From Chara braunii (Eukaryota > Streptophyta > Charophyceae > Charales > Characeae): a stretch of 54,757 nt of DNA. The DNA lies in assembly GCA_003427395.1 (NCBI GenBank), contig BFEA01000468.1, positions 883,622 through 938,378 on the forward strand, given 5' to 3'. How positions within the stretch are numbered: the stretch's first letter is position 1; each line of letters opens with the position of its first letter. Shown one piece after another: positions 20,221 through 30,757 of the stretch. The position numbers and the translations under genes were made by a program. Below the pieces are notes generated by a model, which saw only the letters and a list, made by a program, of their open reading frames with translations, was not told the DNA's origin and made no database searches.

Positions 20221-20755
20221 CGATAGAGTAGTGAGGGGCCGCATATGGGGGAGGATCCTTTTGAGGAGGCTTGGTAGGGATGCGAGCCGGATGCCGTGTC
20301 TGATAATGTGGACATAGAGGAGAGGGAGGTGGTGGCCAGGGCTAACCGTCATAAGGACGGTAGAGATCGGATCACGTCTGCACTGCCTAACGCGCCGGTT
20401 GCACCAAGAGTGGCCCCTTGGCGGGATTAGTACAGATTACACTGGGAGATAGAGAGGGACAAGAGAAAAACGCTTGCGGAGGATTACTATGACATCTTCA
20501 ACCGGTGAGCGATGCTTGACCCTAGCTTCAATATGTATTTGGAGGGCATCTTCTACAGTGTTAGGAGCTCGCCGGAGAGGGAGGATGGGCACAAGGAGAT
20601 GCGGCCTAGAGACAGGGAGGTGGATAACGAGCGTTTCTACAAGGAGGTTTACGCGTCAGCATGGCAGATAGGGGTGGCAGATGGAGGGTTTGTGGCAGTT
20701 GGTCGAGCAGGTTGTGGACAGTCCTCGGGTCATACACAGGGTGGTCCAAAACGGT
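20221..20755 (+). pseudogene. Diverged duplicate and unidentified ORF fragments, possibly hAT
   Basis: 20222-20340 repeats, in diverged form, the stretch at 19915-20035 (GAGGA-CC-TTGAGGAGGCT and AATGTGGAC). From 20440 a broken frame reads KRKTLAEDYYDIFNR, stop, then MLDPSFNMYLEGIFYS. The latter resembles the A-x-x-L-N/D-P-x-F motif that in hAT proteins precedes the dimerisation block. If so, the segments are out of order relative to 20063-20210, implying two truncated copies or a rearrangement. Weak assignment. Confidence 0.35.
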
Positions 20756-21130
20756 GGACTAGAGTCGAGTAGAGGGTAGAGGGTAGAGGGTAGAGGAGGG
20801 TATACAACTGGTGTTGGAGCAGAGGGTGGAGCAGAGGGTTGGGAAGAGTGTTGAGCATAGATTGGGGGGAGAGAGTGGAGCCCATGGTGGAGCAGAGGGT
20901 GTGGAGGCGAGGGGGAAGCACAGGGCAGAGCAAAGTGTGCATTCGTGTGTGGAGTGCAGAGTAGAGCAGAGGGTGGATGTTAGGGTGGGCATGCGTGTGG
21001 AGTATACGGTGGACCAGAGGAGAGCGGACATCATGTGCGAGAGGGTGGATGAGAGGATGGAGGAGAGTGTGGTGCATAATCAGGCAGGTGCCATGTTGGA
21101 GGAGAGGATGGACAAGGGGGGAAGGGATAG
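20755..21130 (+). repeat. Degenerate minisatellite (GAGCAGAGGGTGGA-like)
   Basis: Repeated G+A-rich units of about 14-15 bp, for example GGAGCAGAGGGTTGG, GGAGCAGAGGGTGTGG and AGAGCAGAGGGTGGA. They read as VEQRVE-like peptides in one frame. Confidence 0.8.
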
Positions 21131-21502
21131 ATGAGGCTTCCAGTCATGTCAAGCCTCAAAGGCAGAACTCGTCGTTGAGGACCCAGGCACCTGTGAGCAG
21201 TCCACTGGGCATGGCCCGACTTCTTCCATGATGACCCTCGACGATCATGGACAACGTCACGACGAGTCCCGCTCGCACAGAGAGGAGAGAGAGAGAGAGA
21301 GGATAACGCTGGTACGGACATAGTTGCTAGACCTCAGGAAGATGGTCGCAGTCGACCTCATGGCCGCCCACGATTGGGAGGCAAAGGCCGACGGCTACGA
21401 CAACAGTCTTGTGCAATGAGATCATGGATCGAGGATGATGATATGCAGACCTGTTCATGGAGAGGTTGCCCTTGGGAGGCAACTCATGGGGGTGGTGCCT
21501 GA

Positions 21503-21712
21503 TTGCGAGCCGCTGGTGGGAAGCGACCAAAACACTCTTCTAGTGCGCTGGACAGTGATGGTGATGATGATGATGATGATGATGATGATGGTGATACCTC
21601 TGACGAGGTATCTGGTAGCACTTATGCAGGGGAGGATCGTGTTCGAAGGGTTGGTGAGGCTGGAGATGATGACGCCTTCAATGATACACTGGCAAGGGAT
21701 GAGGATGATTAG
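21503..21712 (+). pseudogene. Short acidic ORF, possible transposase tail
   Basis: Open segment with a Ser/Lys/Arg start, an Asp run encoded by (GAT)n, then TSDEVSGSTYAGEDRVRRVG and a stop after DEDD. Acidic C-terminal tails are common in plant hAT proteins, and hAT debris lies 1.3 kb upstream, but no conserved block supports this. It may simply be a microsatellite ORF. Confidence 0.25.
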
Positions 21713-21950
21713 AGAGATGGAGTTTGGGAGGACTCAACAAATTGCTGCATGCATAAAACAATTGTTTTGCTTCATTCTGCGATAAGGTGTGCTGCATCTT
21801 GTCATTCTTTATTTGCGCTTCTCCTTATGAGTTATAACTGTTTGTGCTAATGTTGTAAAGGCGCTGCTTTCCCCATTCATGTTTTTTTTTTTTTTTTTTT
21901 TTTTTATGGGTATCCTGATCATGTTGATGTGCTCATGATGATGTTTCACA

Positions 21951-22133
21951 GATGATTTTATCGTAGCAATCTCTGGTCCACTATCAGAAGCAGTGAAACT
22001 GAGGTCTGAATTGGAATCGTTCCTTAGAGACAAACTCCAATTAACACTGAGTATGGACAAAACCCATATTACCCATGTGTCGAAAGGAGTACCTTTCCTT
22101 GGCCACAACATCTTTCGAAGTGGGACATCCTGA
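21951..22133 (+). pseudogene. Group II intron reverse transcriptase fragment
   Basis: Sixty codons and a stop. It starts at the catalytic DD of the RT active site (DDFIVAISGPLSEAVKLR), continues with ESFLRDKLQLTLSMDKTHIT, and ends near FLGHNIF. The order DD, then F-L-x-x-K-L-x-L-x-L-S, then E/D-K-T-x-I-T-H, then F-L-G is that of group II intron maturases (bacterial LtrA, plant mitochondrial matR and nuclear maturases) and not of LINEs or LTR elements. The preceding residues read FT where FA/YA is expected, with a stop just upstream. Probably a piece of organelle-derived DNA or of a nuclear maturase gene; the X/thumb domain is absent. Confidence 0.75.
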
Positions 22134-22400
22134 CAATTATATACCTGCAAATCCTATGTCAACTGCTGTGTGATGATGGTGAAGATGCATGCTGCATGAT
22201 GATGATGATGATGATGATGTGTGCCTATGTGCTAGCTTGACTCCTCGAACGCATTTAACTCCGAAAGAGTCCAAAGTTCAAAAGCGTTCAATGGTAGAAC
22301 TCCCCCGCACACAGCGAAATCATGGAGTGCACCTCGCGGGCCCAACGGGCGGCACAGTGGGCCCTCGAACCAGGGCAAAACAAAGTGGCCCTACCCCACC
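22134..22400. other. (GAT)n and unique sequence
   Basis: GCTGCATGATGATGATGATG at about 22190 resembles units of the larger array at 24800-25215. No gene. Confidence 0.5.
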
Positions 22401-22404
22401 TTAT

Positions 22405-22690
22405 TTATAGCACACCCTCCCCCTTTTAAACAGTTTCAGACAAAGCACCCTCCCACTGCCGACACCTCCATACCCCCACACCCACCATAACCCCATACAC
22501 GACGCCCCCACAAACCTATACCCCCACATCAAAGATACTCCACACCGCCAACACCTGGATACCACACCCTCGTACCGCCATAGTCCAACACACGACAACC
22601 CCCCATACCCCCACACCCAACCAATCACACCCTCCTGCATACCCACATACTCTCCCCCCCGAAAAAGGATTGCACTCTCTTCCCCAACCC
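22405..22690. repeat. C-rich degenerate minisatellite
   Basis: Strongly strand-asymmetric (C/A on the plus strand) with recurring CATACCCCCACA and CACACCCTC blocks of about 12-16 bp. Reads as Trp-Gly-Tyr-Gly-like repeats on the minus strand. Confidence 0.7.
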
Positions 22691-23243
22691 ATACATCCAC
22701 AGTCGACATATCTCTATATACGTTCAGATCAATCTACAAATGCGTAGATTTATCCATACATCTATCTATACACGAGTCTTTACTAGATTCTTTAGAACAA
22801 CAAGCAGATGCCCGCCTCAGACGCAGTTGGAATCATGAGGGGGAAAAAAGAAACAGAACATTGTGAACATCAGGGACAACTCATTTCTCCGCACGGCCAC
22901 GCAGTATCAAGCAGACCGAGTGGCATTCGGTGGACCGCCATGTTGGGCGGTCCATCTTTCCGAGTCCCATCAGGTTGTACTGGCAAGCGGCACTATGCAG
23001 CGTGGGTGATATGGTACGAAGGTCCCCACCAAAAAAAAAAAAACGATGCCGGTCCCCGGAAAAAGAAGGCCAGCCCATATGGCCGAATGGTGCATCGACG
23101 AACCGTTAAAGATACCAGTCGTGCATCTTCCGTACATGGGTGTTGGCACAAATTCTCCCCCCCACCCACCCCCACCCTGCTACCCAAAAAAGAAAAAAAA
23201 ACAATGCCACCCCTCCAAAAAAAGAAACGAGCCCTGACGGCTA
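22691..23243. other. No gene recognised
   Basis: Several A-runs interrupting otherwise unique sequence; no protein or RNA family recognised. Confidence 0.4.
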
Positions 23244-23247
23244 TTAA

Positions 23248-23448
23248 ACCACCAGTACTTGGCCCATACATCGGCCACGGGCGTTTCCCGTTAACACGCC
23301 GCGACTGATTGGCTTTAGTCTACCGGACCACAATGGCTGGAGGCGCCAACCAAAAGAAAAGTGAAACGACGTGGCGGCGGCTCGGCCAAACTTGGCGCGC
23401 AGGGCGTTTCCCGGTTCGGCATCAATAGCTGGGCCGAGTACTGGTGGT
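23248..23448. mobile_element. TTAA-flanked inverted-repeat element, copy A
   Basis: About 201 bp between TTAA at 23244-23247 and 23449-23452. Left end ACCACCAGTACTTGGCCC, right end GGGCCGAGTACTGGTGGT. A TTAA duplication is the hallmark of piggyBac-type insertion (established knowledge), so this is a candidate piggyBac-like MITE. Copy B is at 27591; partial copies are at 30622 and around the LINE at 32344. Confidence 0.75.
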
Positions 23449-23452
23449 TTAA

Positions 23453-23759
23453 GGGCAAACATGGGGCTAAGTCCGTCCAGCGGCCCCCTCTACTAGTCAC
23501 CCAAGGCTTTCACTCAAAAAAAAAAAAAAAAAAAACTCTTCCTTTCGGGCATTTCTCAACATAGGCAGAATGGGGCCACAAGATCTTCAGATCAGGCGGC
23601 AACCAAGCCTAAGCCCCTCTTTCCTACATACGTCCTGCCGCTCCGATAGATTAGCACAGAGCGGAGGAAACCTGGAGAAGGGGCCATGCCTAAGTTTTGT
23701 CTATTCAGAGCATAGGGCCTCCCTGCAATACCCACCACGTGCACACAAAGAAAAAAAAA
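23453..23759. other. No gene recognised
   Basis: A poly(A) run at about 23515-23535; otherwise unremarkable. Confidence 0.4.
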
Positions 23760-24070
23760 GTATGGCAGGGTATCTTTGGATGCTAGCCAAAGATTCATTT
23801 TCATTTTGTGCATTTGACGAGTAGTGGGAGTGAGCTTGTCGAAAGGGGCAGTGTGCCTTGCTACACAACTCACCAAATCCCCAAAGTGAGAATGAATCTT
23901 CCCCTAGAACATGGGATGATACACAGCAATATTTTTCGTCTTTGTGCATGGGGTGTGTAGTGGAGCCAGGCCGTCCAAAGTGCCAGTATGAACACTACAA
24001 TATGCAAAGTGAGGATGGATCTTCTGCTAGAACATTGGAAGATACACCGCCTTATTTTCTGTCGTTTGTG
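23760..24070 (+). repeat. Copies of a dispersed CTAGAACATGG-A-GATACA repeat
   Basis: GAGAATGAATCTTCCCCTAG followed by AACATGGGATGATACAC (23888) and GAGGATGGATCTTCTGCTAG followed by AACATTGGAAGATACAC (24010) are variants of one motif, each following AAAGTGAG. The motif recurs at 31800-31940 and, inverted, inside the MITEs at 3890-4144, so these may be decayed copies of that family. Confidence 0.55.
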
Positions 24071-24799
24071 ATGTGGATAGCAGTGCAGACTGAGGGCCAG
24101 AATCTGAGCTCCTGCGGCTTCTTCCACTTGGCTATGTAGTGTATTCGAACATGATGAGCGAAGCGTAGCCCTGCAGCTTGCAACACGACAAAACCGGCAA
24201 ACAGAAATGACAGGCACCTCACAAAAGCGAGGAGCAGCGCAAAACCTCTACACTAGGAATGCACGGCACAAAAAAGAATTGACGGGGACTTCTCCCTGCA
24301 GCAGTGCGGCCCGCACAGCGGCCCGGGCCCAAGAGGGAAAAGGAGCGAGGGCCCACACACGCGAGACCCGGGTTAGTCACATCATCATTGGGCGGCACAC
24401 AACCTAGTCTTTAGTTACAGTATAGATATACATATAGAATCATTATAGACAATCTTGTGTACACATGAGACCCGGGTTAGTCTTTAATAAGAGTATAGAA
24501 TCTATAGATATAGATATAGATGTGCACGGCGCGCACTGTACGGTTTTTATTTTTTAGGTCACAACGTGTGCAGCATTTGGACATGTGTCTCAGGTAAATC
24601 TTGCTCAACATCACACATGCTAGCAGGTGTATTCCCCCTCCCCTTTTATTGTCTTTTTTGTTTCTTCGGTTTGTTGGGTGGGAGCTCGGCGCGTTCACCT
24701 CCCCTGGTCGAACAGTATGGAAGGCGCAGTCCACGTTCGATGGCCGAAGGCAACAACCATTCAACGTTAACTGCGCCGTTGGCAACATAGACGTGTGTC
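24071..24799. other. No gene; short duplicated text
   Basis: GAGACCCGGGTTAGTC appears at about 24364 and 24468, each followed about 45 bp later by TATAGATATA, a duplication of about 105 bp. Nothing else recognised. Confidence 0.5.
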
Positions 24800-25101
24800 T
24801 TCATGATGATGGTGATGATGATGACAATGATGGTGATGATGATAATGTCGTGTGCTGCCTGGTGCATGATGATGAAGACGTGTGCTGCATGATGATGCTG
24901 ATGATGTGTGCTACAGGGTGATGGCGTTGGATGTGTGCTGCCTGATGATGATGATGATGTGAGCTGTATAGTGACACGATGATGTGTGCTGTCACCGCTG
25001 TGTGATCATGGTGATGAAGTTGATGATATGTGTTCCTTTACGATGATGATGGTGATGATGATGATGTGTGCTGGAAGATGATGATGATGATGATGTGCCG
25101 C

Positions 25102-25150
<49 letters not shown>

Positions 25151-25218
25151 CGATGTGTGCTGCATGATGAGGATGATGATGTGCGCTGTATGGTGATGAT
25201 GATGATGATGGAAGTTGT
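24800..25218. repeat. (GATGAT)n array with GTGTGCTGCAT interspersed
   Basis: Long trinucleotide-based repeat in which (GAT)n runs are punctuated by TGTGTGCTG(C/T)(A/C)TGATGATG. This gives a higher-order unit of very variable length. Reads as poly-His/Ile/Ser or Met/Asp depending on frame; not a gene. Confidence 0.9.
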
Positions 25219-25283
25219 TGGTCATCAGAGCAATGTCTTTTCTCGTCACACAAGTACATCCAAAATTGAAGCAGCTAAACCTT

Positions 25284-25798
25284 GGGCCTCGCCGCACTAC
25301 ACTAGACACATGAAAAAATTCAAGTGTACGTCTAGCGCTGTCAGACTCCTGGATTGGCATCAAGTGCTGTCGTCGCTGCACTTACTCCGGACTCTCGACT
25401 CTCGTGAGCATTCTCGACTGTCGGACAGAAGATAGGGAAAATGAAAAGACACTACACGACAGGGCAGCAACGATTTGTCCACCGAGACTGGACGCCAACT
25501 CTCGAATTTGCAAATCGCACGAAGTGTCCGGTCGGCCTCGTTTGGAAAAAACGCCCCTCCTGGCGAGAACTGTGGAATCTTCAAGAGCTCGTCCGATGTG
25601 CCGTTTCTGACACCTCTTGAAGGACTGGACCAAGAGCACTTTTCCACAGTTAGTGCACCGATCGATGAGTCACTCTCGGCGTTTTCGAGAGTGCATCTGA
25701 CAGCTCTTGAATGGAAATTCAGGACGTGGCATCAAGAGTTAGTGCAGCGGTTGTGAACTCTTGATTTCTCAAGATTCAAGAGTAGTGCAGCGAGGGCC
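25284..25798. mobile_element. 515-bp Harbinger-like MITE with ACTCTTGA subterminal repeats
   Basis: Left end GGGCCTCGCCGCACTAC; right end, inverted, GGCCCTCGCTGCACTAC; bounded by CTT on both sides. The interior is dense in ACTC(T/C)(T/C)GA and its complement (for example CGGACTCTCGACTCTCG, GAGAGTGCATC, TCAAGAGTTAGTGCAGCG). Such motifs are typical of transposase-binding subterminal repeats. No coding capacity. Ends and 3-bp duplication parallel those of the PIF/Harbinger element at 40416. Confidence 0.7.
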
Positions 25799-26310
25799 CT
25801 TCTTCCTATTCTTCGATAGCAGACAGCATACCTAGCTCCAAAATTGAAACAGCTGTACTTGGGCAACTGTGGAGAATTGATGCGGCCACAGCATTGGAAG
25901 CGCCAGTAGTTGAGCAGCAGGAGCATTGCTACAGTGCAGAAGGAGTGGACGATCGCGGTTTGGACCCCCCTGAGCGGCGTCTGGTTACGCTGAGTGTCTC
26001 CCGGGTAGAGGGGTCCAAGCGAACGAAAGTCTGGCTGCCACCCCCTGCATTATAACAATAGCTTACCGCCCGAGGCGGCTAGTACCAGGGCAGAGCTGCT
26101 CCCCTTCTTATTTGCAACATTTGTTCATGCTTGCTTGGGACTAGTACCCGGACGGTCGCCCCCAAGAATAGAAGGGGCATGTGCTTATTTTGGGTGAAAA
26201 AACAAAAAGAAACAGCTGAACCTACAAAAGGAAACAGCTGAACCTTGGATTCTTTGATGGCAGACAAGTGCGTGTGCGTGTAGAGGGTGTTTGTGTGTGT
26301 GTGTTTTTTT
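25799..26310. other. No gene recognised
   Basis: Unique-looking DNA; no conserved motif. Confidence 0.4.
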
Positions 26311-26311
26311 G

Positions 26312-26356
<45 letters not shown>
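26294..26356. repeat. (GT)n microsatellite
   Basis: Short GT tract, T-run, then about 20 GT units. Confidence 0.95.
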
Positions 26357-26358
<2 letters not shown>

Positions 26359-26679
26359 CTCACCTTGATATACACAACTCCACAAAGAGAGCATGACTGT
26401 GCCAGACTGTCCCGTTGCACTTTCACGGAAGTTTCACCGAATCATCAGGAGTTTTAACAGATGCATTTAACTGATGGATAAGAACTCGCCGCGCCGTTGC
26501 CCAGAGTAAGCGACACCGCTGAGAAAAGTGCTCGACTTTACGCACACATCGTGTATTATCATGCTCGCTATACACAATGTGTGTGTGTGTGTGTTTTTGC
26601 GTGTAACATCATTTGTGCTGCTGCTTCTTTTTTTCTTGCCTGTTTTTTCCCCCCTTACAACTTGCAAGCAGCAGCTGAT

Positions 26680-26948
26680 TCTGCTACCAGTTGCAGCTGA
26701 TTCTACTACTGCTGCTGCTACTGCTTCTGCTGCTGCAGGTGCTCGTGCAGGTCGTGCTGCAACTGGTATTGCAGCTGATTCTACTACTGCTGCTGCTACT
26801 GCTGCTGCTACTGCTTCTGCTGCTGCAGGTGCTCGTGCAGGTCGTGCTGCAACTGCTGCTGCAGCCAGTGCTGCAGGTGCTGCTGCATCCGGTATGGCAG
26901 GTGCTGCTACAGCTGCAGCTGGTATTGCAGGTGCTGCCGCATCAGCTG
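26680..26948 (+). repeat. GCT-rich Ala-coding minisatellite
   Basis: Duplicated blocks of about 84 bp built from GCTGCAACTGGTATTGCAGC, GATTCTACTACTGCTGCTGC and GCTGCAGGTGCTCGTGCAGG. One plus frame reads as an Ala/Thr/Gly repeat for more than 80 codons. It lies inside a 245-codon frame (26528-27265) whose ends are unrelated sequence, so I treat it as a repeat and not a gene. Confidence 0.8.
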
Positions 26949-27131
26949 GTTTAGTTTTTTTTTTTCTTGGCTTTTTTGAAGTTTTTTTCTGCAAATGCTC
27001 TCAGATGTTTTTCCTGCTCCCCGCCTTCCATAAGTGCAGCATGTGCCATGTGGCAGAAGACACATGGCTCCTCTCGATTGGCTGGAAAGCAGATGTCCGG
27101 GATCATCGACAACTGGGGTCCCGAACACCCA

Positions 27132-27440
27132 CCCCTAATGTCGATGTAAGACCCCAAGTGTTTGGGCGTCTGACGCTATGTAGGACATGCATGTATGTAG
27201 GGGGCCCCAGGAAAGAAAAATCTTGGATGCAGGACCCCAGGTTACCAAAAACGTCTCGGATGTAGGACCCCAGGTTACCAAAAACGTCTCGGATGTAGGA
27301 CCCCAGGTTACCAAAAACGTCTCGGATGTAGGACCCCAGGTGACCAAGTGTCGGATGCGCGAACACTTGGGGCCTTACATCCGACACTGTGTCTGGGCAC
27401 ACGTCAGTACCCCGTATGTAGGACATGCAGTATCTCGCAG
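27132..27440. repeat. 33-bp tandem repeats framed by inverted repeats
   Basis: Units with GGACCCCAGGTTACC followed by AAAAACGTCTCGGATGTA sit at 27233, 27266 and 27299, with a fourth diverged unit. The array is bracketed by inverted sequences: GATGTAAGACCCCAAGTGTT at 27144 and AACACTTGGGGCCTTACATC at about 27362. GTGTCGGATG/CATCCGACAC also forms a 10-bp palindrome on the right. The whole could be one foldback-type element with an expanded core. Confidence 0.75.
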
Positions 27441-27590
27441 ACTGCATTATCGCAGATGAATGCAATGTCGTATAGCAAATGACATTATCTCCGATGTAGA
27501 AAATATCACATGGTTACCGTGAGATGCAGGGTGACAGCGCAGACGCCTGCCTCAACTTGCGCGGCCACCTGCACAAGGATGGCCAGTTAA

Positions 27591-27794
27591 ACCACCGGTA
27601 CTTGGCCCAGCTATCGGCGGCGGCGCTTCCCCGATAACTCGCCGCGCCTTTAGGGCTTTGGGGTACCGGACCACAATGGCTGGAAGCGCCAGCCAAAAAA
27701 AATAAATTGAAACGGTACCCCGGCGCTTCGGGAGAAATTGGCGCACAGGGCCATCCCAGGCTCGGCATCGATAGCGGGGGCAAGTACTGGTGGT
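27591..27794. mobile_element. TTAA-flanked inverted-repeat element, copy B
   Basis: 204 bp between TTAA at 27587-27590 and 27795-27798. Starts ACCACCGGTACTTGGCCC and ends CAAGTACTGGTGGT. Shares TACCGGACCACAATGGCTGG with copy A. Confidence 0.75.
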
Positions 27795-27918
27795 TTAATG
27801 CTGCGGTCTCTACCACAGGGGCCGTGACAACGACAAAGGAGGACAACCAAAACGAAGCTACCCACAACATAGTCCGAGGTGCTACATGGAGTCCTGCTCA
27901 ACACAGGGACAGAGACCA

Positions 27919-28017
27919 GGGGCTAGGTCCCACTTACACGAATCAAGCGATATTGACCGTAGATATCAAAGATCAACGGCCAGAATCTCTTAATCCGTGC
28001 AAGTGGGACCTTGCCCC
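27919..28017. mobile_element. About 100-bp foldback MITE
   Basis: GGGGCTAGGTCCCACTTACA on the left pairs with an inverted right arm GGGGCAAGGTCCCACTTGCA, giving about 31 bp of arm with few mismatches. The centre contains ATCAAAGATCAACGG, a motif I associate with several plant MITEs. Only one copy seen here. Confidence 0.65.
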
Positions 28018-29383
28018 AGGCAACCAGGCCCCCATGGAACGGCACAACGACGGAACAGGAAAGGTGGAAGCAGGAACACAACAACAGGGGGAGCTGTGAG
28101 CCTGTGTCCTTTTTTTTAGGTCGGAAGTTAACAGCGGCGCCAGAAGAGAAGCAAGGAGGAATACAGCAATAAAAACATTATAGCAGGAACAACCTGGCGC
28201 TTCAGCAGTACGAAGGACCGCAACCAGGACAGAAGCGTAATAAGTTAACAACTGGGACGCTGGACCCGGTTTTCAGCAAACTCAACATTGTATTGTGATA
28301 TTTGGGACGCTGGACACGGGTTCACGCAGGTGCAGATCCCCCCACCAACAGACGGAGCCTTCACCCGAAGGGACCACTTGAGGGAGATGCGCTCATCACT
28401 CTCCCAAGTGTCGCCCTCCTCAGAAGTTTCTTAAAAAAAAAAGAAAAGAAAAAAATAGTAAAATACTTTATTACCTTGTACGTATGGAATGCCATATGAG
28501 GGGCCCTTTTTTTTTTTTGAAAGAATGCCATATGATAGAAGACTACATTAACTCGATGTAGGAGAATATCATAGTGCACACGCCATTACGTCGGATGAAA
28601 CGCCATTACGTTAGATGAAGGAGTATATTCTCTATTTTTTTTCTTTTCTTAAAGAACTACGCTATATTCTTCTCTCAAATCTTTCATCATCTTTCAAATT
28701 CTTTCAATTCACGTTCACTACCTACCTACCACTACTCCTAAGGCTTATACAGACAAGGGCCCCCTGCAAACGTAGCTTTGTCGTCTCCCTCCAGCCATCA
28801 GAGGGGATATGCATGTTGCCTCCCGCCCCAACCATGGTCGTCAAGTTTTTTTTCTTAATAAAAAAAAAGATGGCAGTCTTGAGATATCCACAGGTGACCG
28901 GCTGCAGGGAATTCAAGATTATTATGGAAGTTATTGTAGACTATATGTCACATGATCAGGACTTATTCAACTTCCTTTTTGAGCTAGGTATGTCGTGACC
29001 GATATGTTAAAAGTTTTTAAGCCTTTGGAGAAGTTTGGATGAATCGTGAAATTGGCGGTCTCAATCCTGATAGGCATCGTAATCGAGCCATGAATATCAG
29101 GTTGAGCTATGATGATACTGACTGACAACTCAACCTGAGAGCTCTTTTGTTTGGGTGTATATTGGGTGTGTCCCGACCGGCCACAGCAGGACCTGAGCAG
29201 CCATTTCCCCTTGGCCCAATGCTCCTTGCCATGCTCTGCCCCACCCACCCCCTCTGAGTGATCGGGCTTTATAAGCGGACAGTCCAGTTTGGTGTGAAGT
29301 CTTCTCCGGGTGTGCTTTGTCATTTTGCATGTATATGGGATTTGACGCTTTGATGGATGGTGTTTCAATCAGTCCCATAACAT
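28018..29383. other. No gene recognised
   Basis: Includes a weakly related GGACCCGGTTTTCAGCA at about 28263, a duplicated CGCCATTACGT(C/T)(G/A)GATGAA at about 28581 and 28599, and A-runs. No coding motif. Confidence 0.4.
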
Positions 29384-29431
29384 GGACCCGGTTTCCAGCA
29401 GGCGATGCTCCCCACCAATAGATTGGAGCCA
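29384..29431. repeat. Dispersed hairpin motif
   Basis: GGACCCGGTTTCCAGCA precedes GCTCCCCACCAATAGATTGG and AGC; GCTCC and GGAGC pair around the CCACCAATAGATT loop. Variants lie at 2659, 35720 and 36212. The conserved part is about 50 bp, perhaps the end of a SINE or a structured 3' end. Confidence 0.55.
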
Positions 29432-29897
29432 TCTATAAACTGGGGCTTGCTACTGGAGGATGCTCGTGTCACCTCCAATAGCAGGTTGCCACATATGTTT
29501 GCCAAAAAAAAAAAAAAAAAAAAAAAAAAAACATTAGTGTCCGCAGTTCTTACCCTGTTTACCGTCTCCATATCCTATCCCACCACCTCCATGACAGGTT
29601 GGCTTTTTTTGAGTTAATTAAAAGAGTTGAAGTTAATCACCCTTATCTTCCGACTTGGAAAAGCAGAGGCAGAGCCAGGAACCTCTTTCACCATGGAAGG
29701 AGGATACCTCTTTGCTCCAGAGACCCTCATCATGACTGTATGGGACGGGAAATATGGTTCATGTACATTCCTAACTGAGCAGCAATGCTGCAGCATTGGG
29801 GGGGGGGGCAAGAGTCGCAAGACCGTACTGTCATTATGCCCTGAGAGGCTGAGACTCAAAGGTGGATTATCTGATAAAAGGGTTTAGAACTTCAGAT
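29432..29897. other. No gene; poly(A) at 29505-29531
   Basis: A run of about 27 A follows TTTGCCAAAA. The frame at 29627-29887 has no recognised domain. Confidence 0.4.
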
Positions 29898-30023
29898 CCC
29901 CCCAGTGGCCTAGCTGAGTTGGTAAGGCATACAAGTGGCATTCAGGAGGTCTTGAGTTCAATCCTCATTAACAGCGATTTCGTCAAAACGGGCTTTTTTT
30001 TTTTTTTTTTTTTTTTTTTTTTC
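29898..30023 (+). repeat. tRNA-like SINE with poly(T) end
   Basis: GGCCTAGCTGAGTTGGTAAG (box A-like), about 35 bp spacer, TTGAGTTCAATCCTC (box B-like with a 4-bp T-stem TGAG/CTCA), then a T-run of about 28 bp at 29995. The anticodon arm does not fold, so it is a tRNA-derived repeat and not a tRNA gene. Confidence 0.6.
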
Positions 30024-30617
30024 TTAAAAGCCTTGGATGTCTACTAGAGGGGTTGATATGAGCACTATTTGACCCCAAAAAAATCACATTTTATCTCCTG
30101 AGGGTCCATTTGGACTGAACTGAAGTTCACATACATCTAAGGGGGACCACACACATCTAAAACAGTGACATTTTCAAGGCCAAATAAGTGGGTTTTAATT
30201 TCATTCAACAAAATATAAAATGTCCGTTTTATCGAAATCGGTGTTTATTGGCCTCATGCAATTTCCAGGGCCAAGCTTGGCGCCCGCCACCTAGAGATAG
30301 GCCGTTGGTCCCCCTGAGCGGCATTGAGTAGAGACTTCTGATGTTCGTGGGGAGAAGGGATCAGACAGGAGGCACAGCGACGGGCCCATTGCAGAACTCG
30401 GTCCTGATGCTACCGGCTGACCCCTCGCCGGTCTCGCCCACCTGCAGGTTGGGTGCAGCCCCCACATGTTCCCACATTGAAAGCTTGGACTCTGTCTGGC
30501 TGCTACAGGTTCCCATAACACTATAATCATAGTACGATACTATAATGATAATAAAGAAGAAAGAAGTCCTGAAAGGCCTCCCTGTCAGATTGGACAGGTG
30601 ATTGAATTGCTTGGGCC
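30024..30617. other. No gene recognised
   Basis: Nothing identifiable on either strand. Confidence 0.4.
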
Positions 30618-30757
30618 TTAAACCACAAGTACTTGCCCATACATCGGCCGCGGCCCCTTAGCGTTAACGCTACGGGTTTTCCGGGCTTCGGAGAAGGCCC
30701 GGTAGTGCTACGGAGGAAGAAGTCATTGGGCCCAAGGAAAATCACAAATGGAATGTA
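30618..30757. mobile_element. TTAA-family element, left half only
   Basis: TTAA then ACCACAAGTACTTGCCC and ATACATCGGCC match the left half of copy A at 23248. The right terminus is not found; the Harbinger-like MITE begins at 30758 and may have disrupted it. Confidence 0.55.

Noticed and set aside
26528-27265. 245-codon Ala-rich protein
   Set aside because: The core is a GCT/GCA minisatellite and both ends are unrelated, non-conserved sequence.
27233-27345. CRISPR-like array
   Set aside because: The repeats are directly abutting 33-bp units without unique spacers, in a eukaryotic context.
29898-29966. Functional tRNA gene
   Set aside because: Box A and B are good, but no acceptor or anticodon stem folds; better read as a tRNA-derived repeat.
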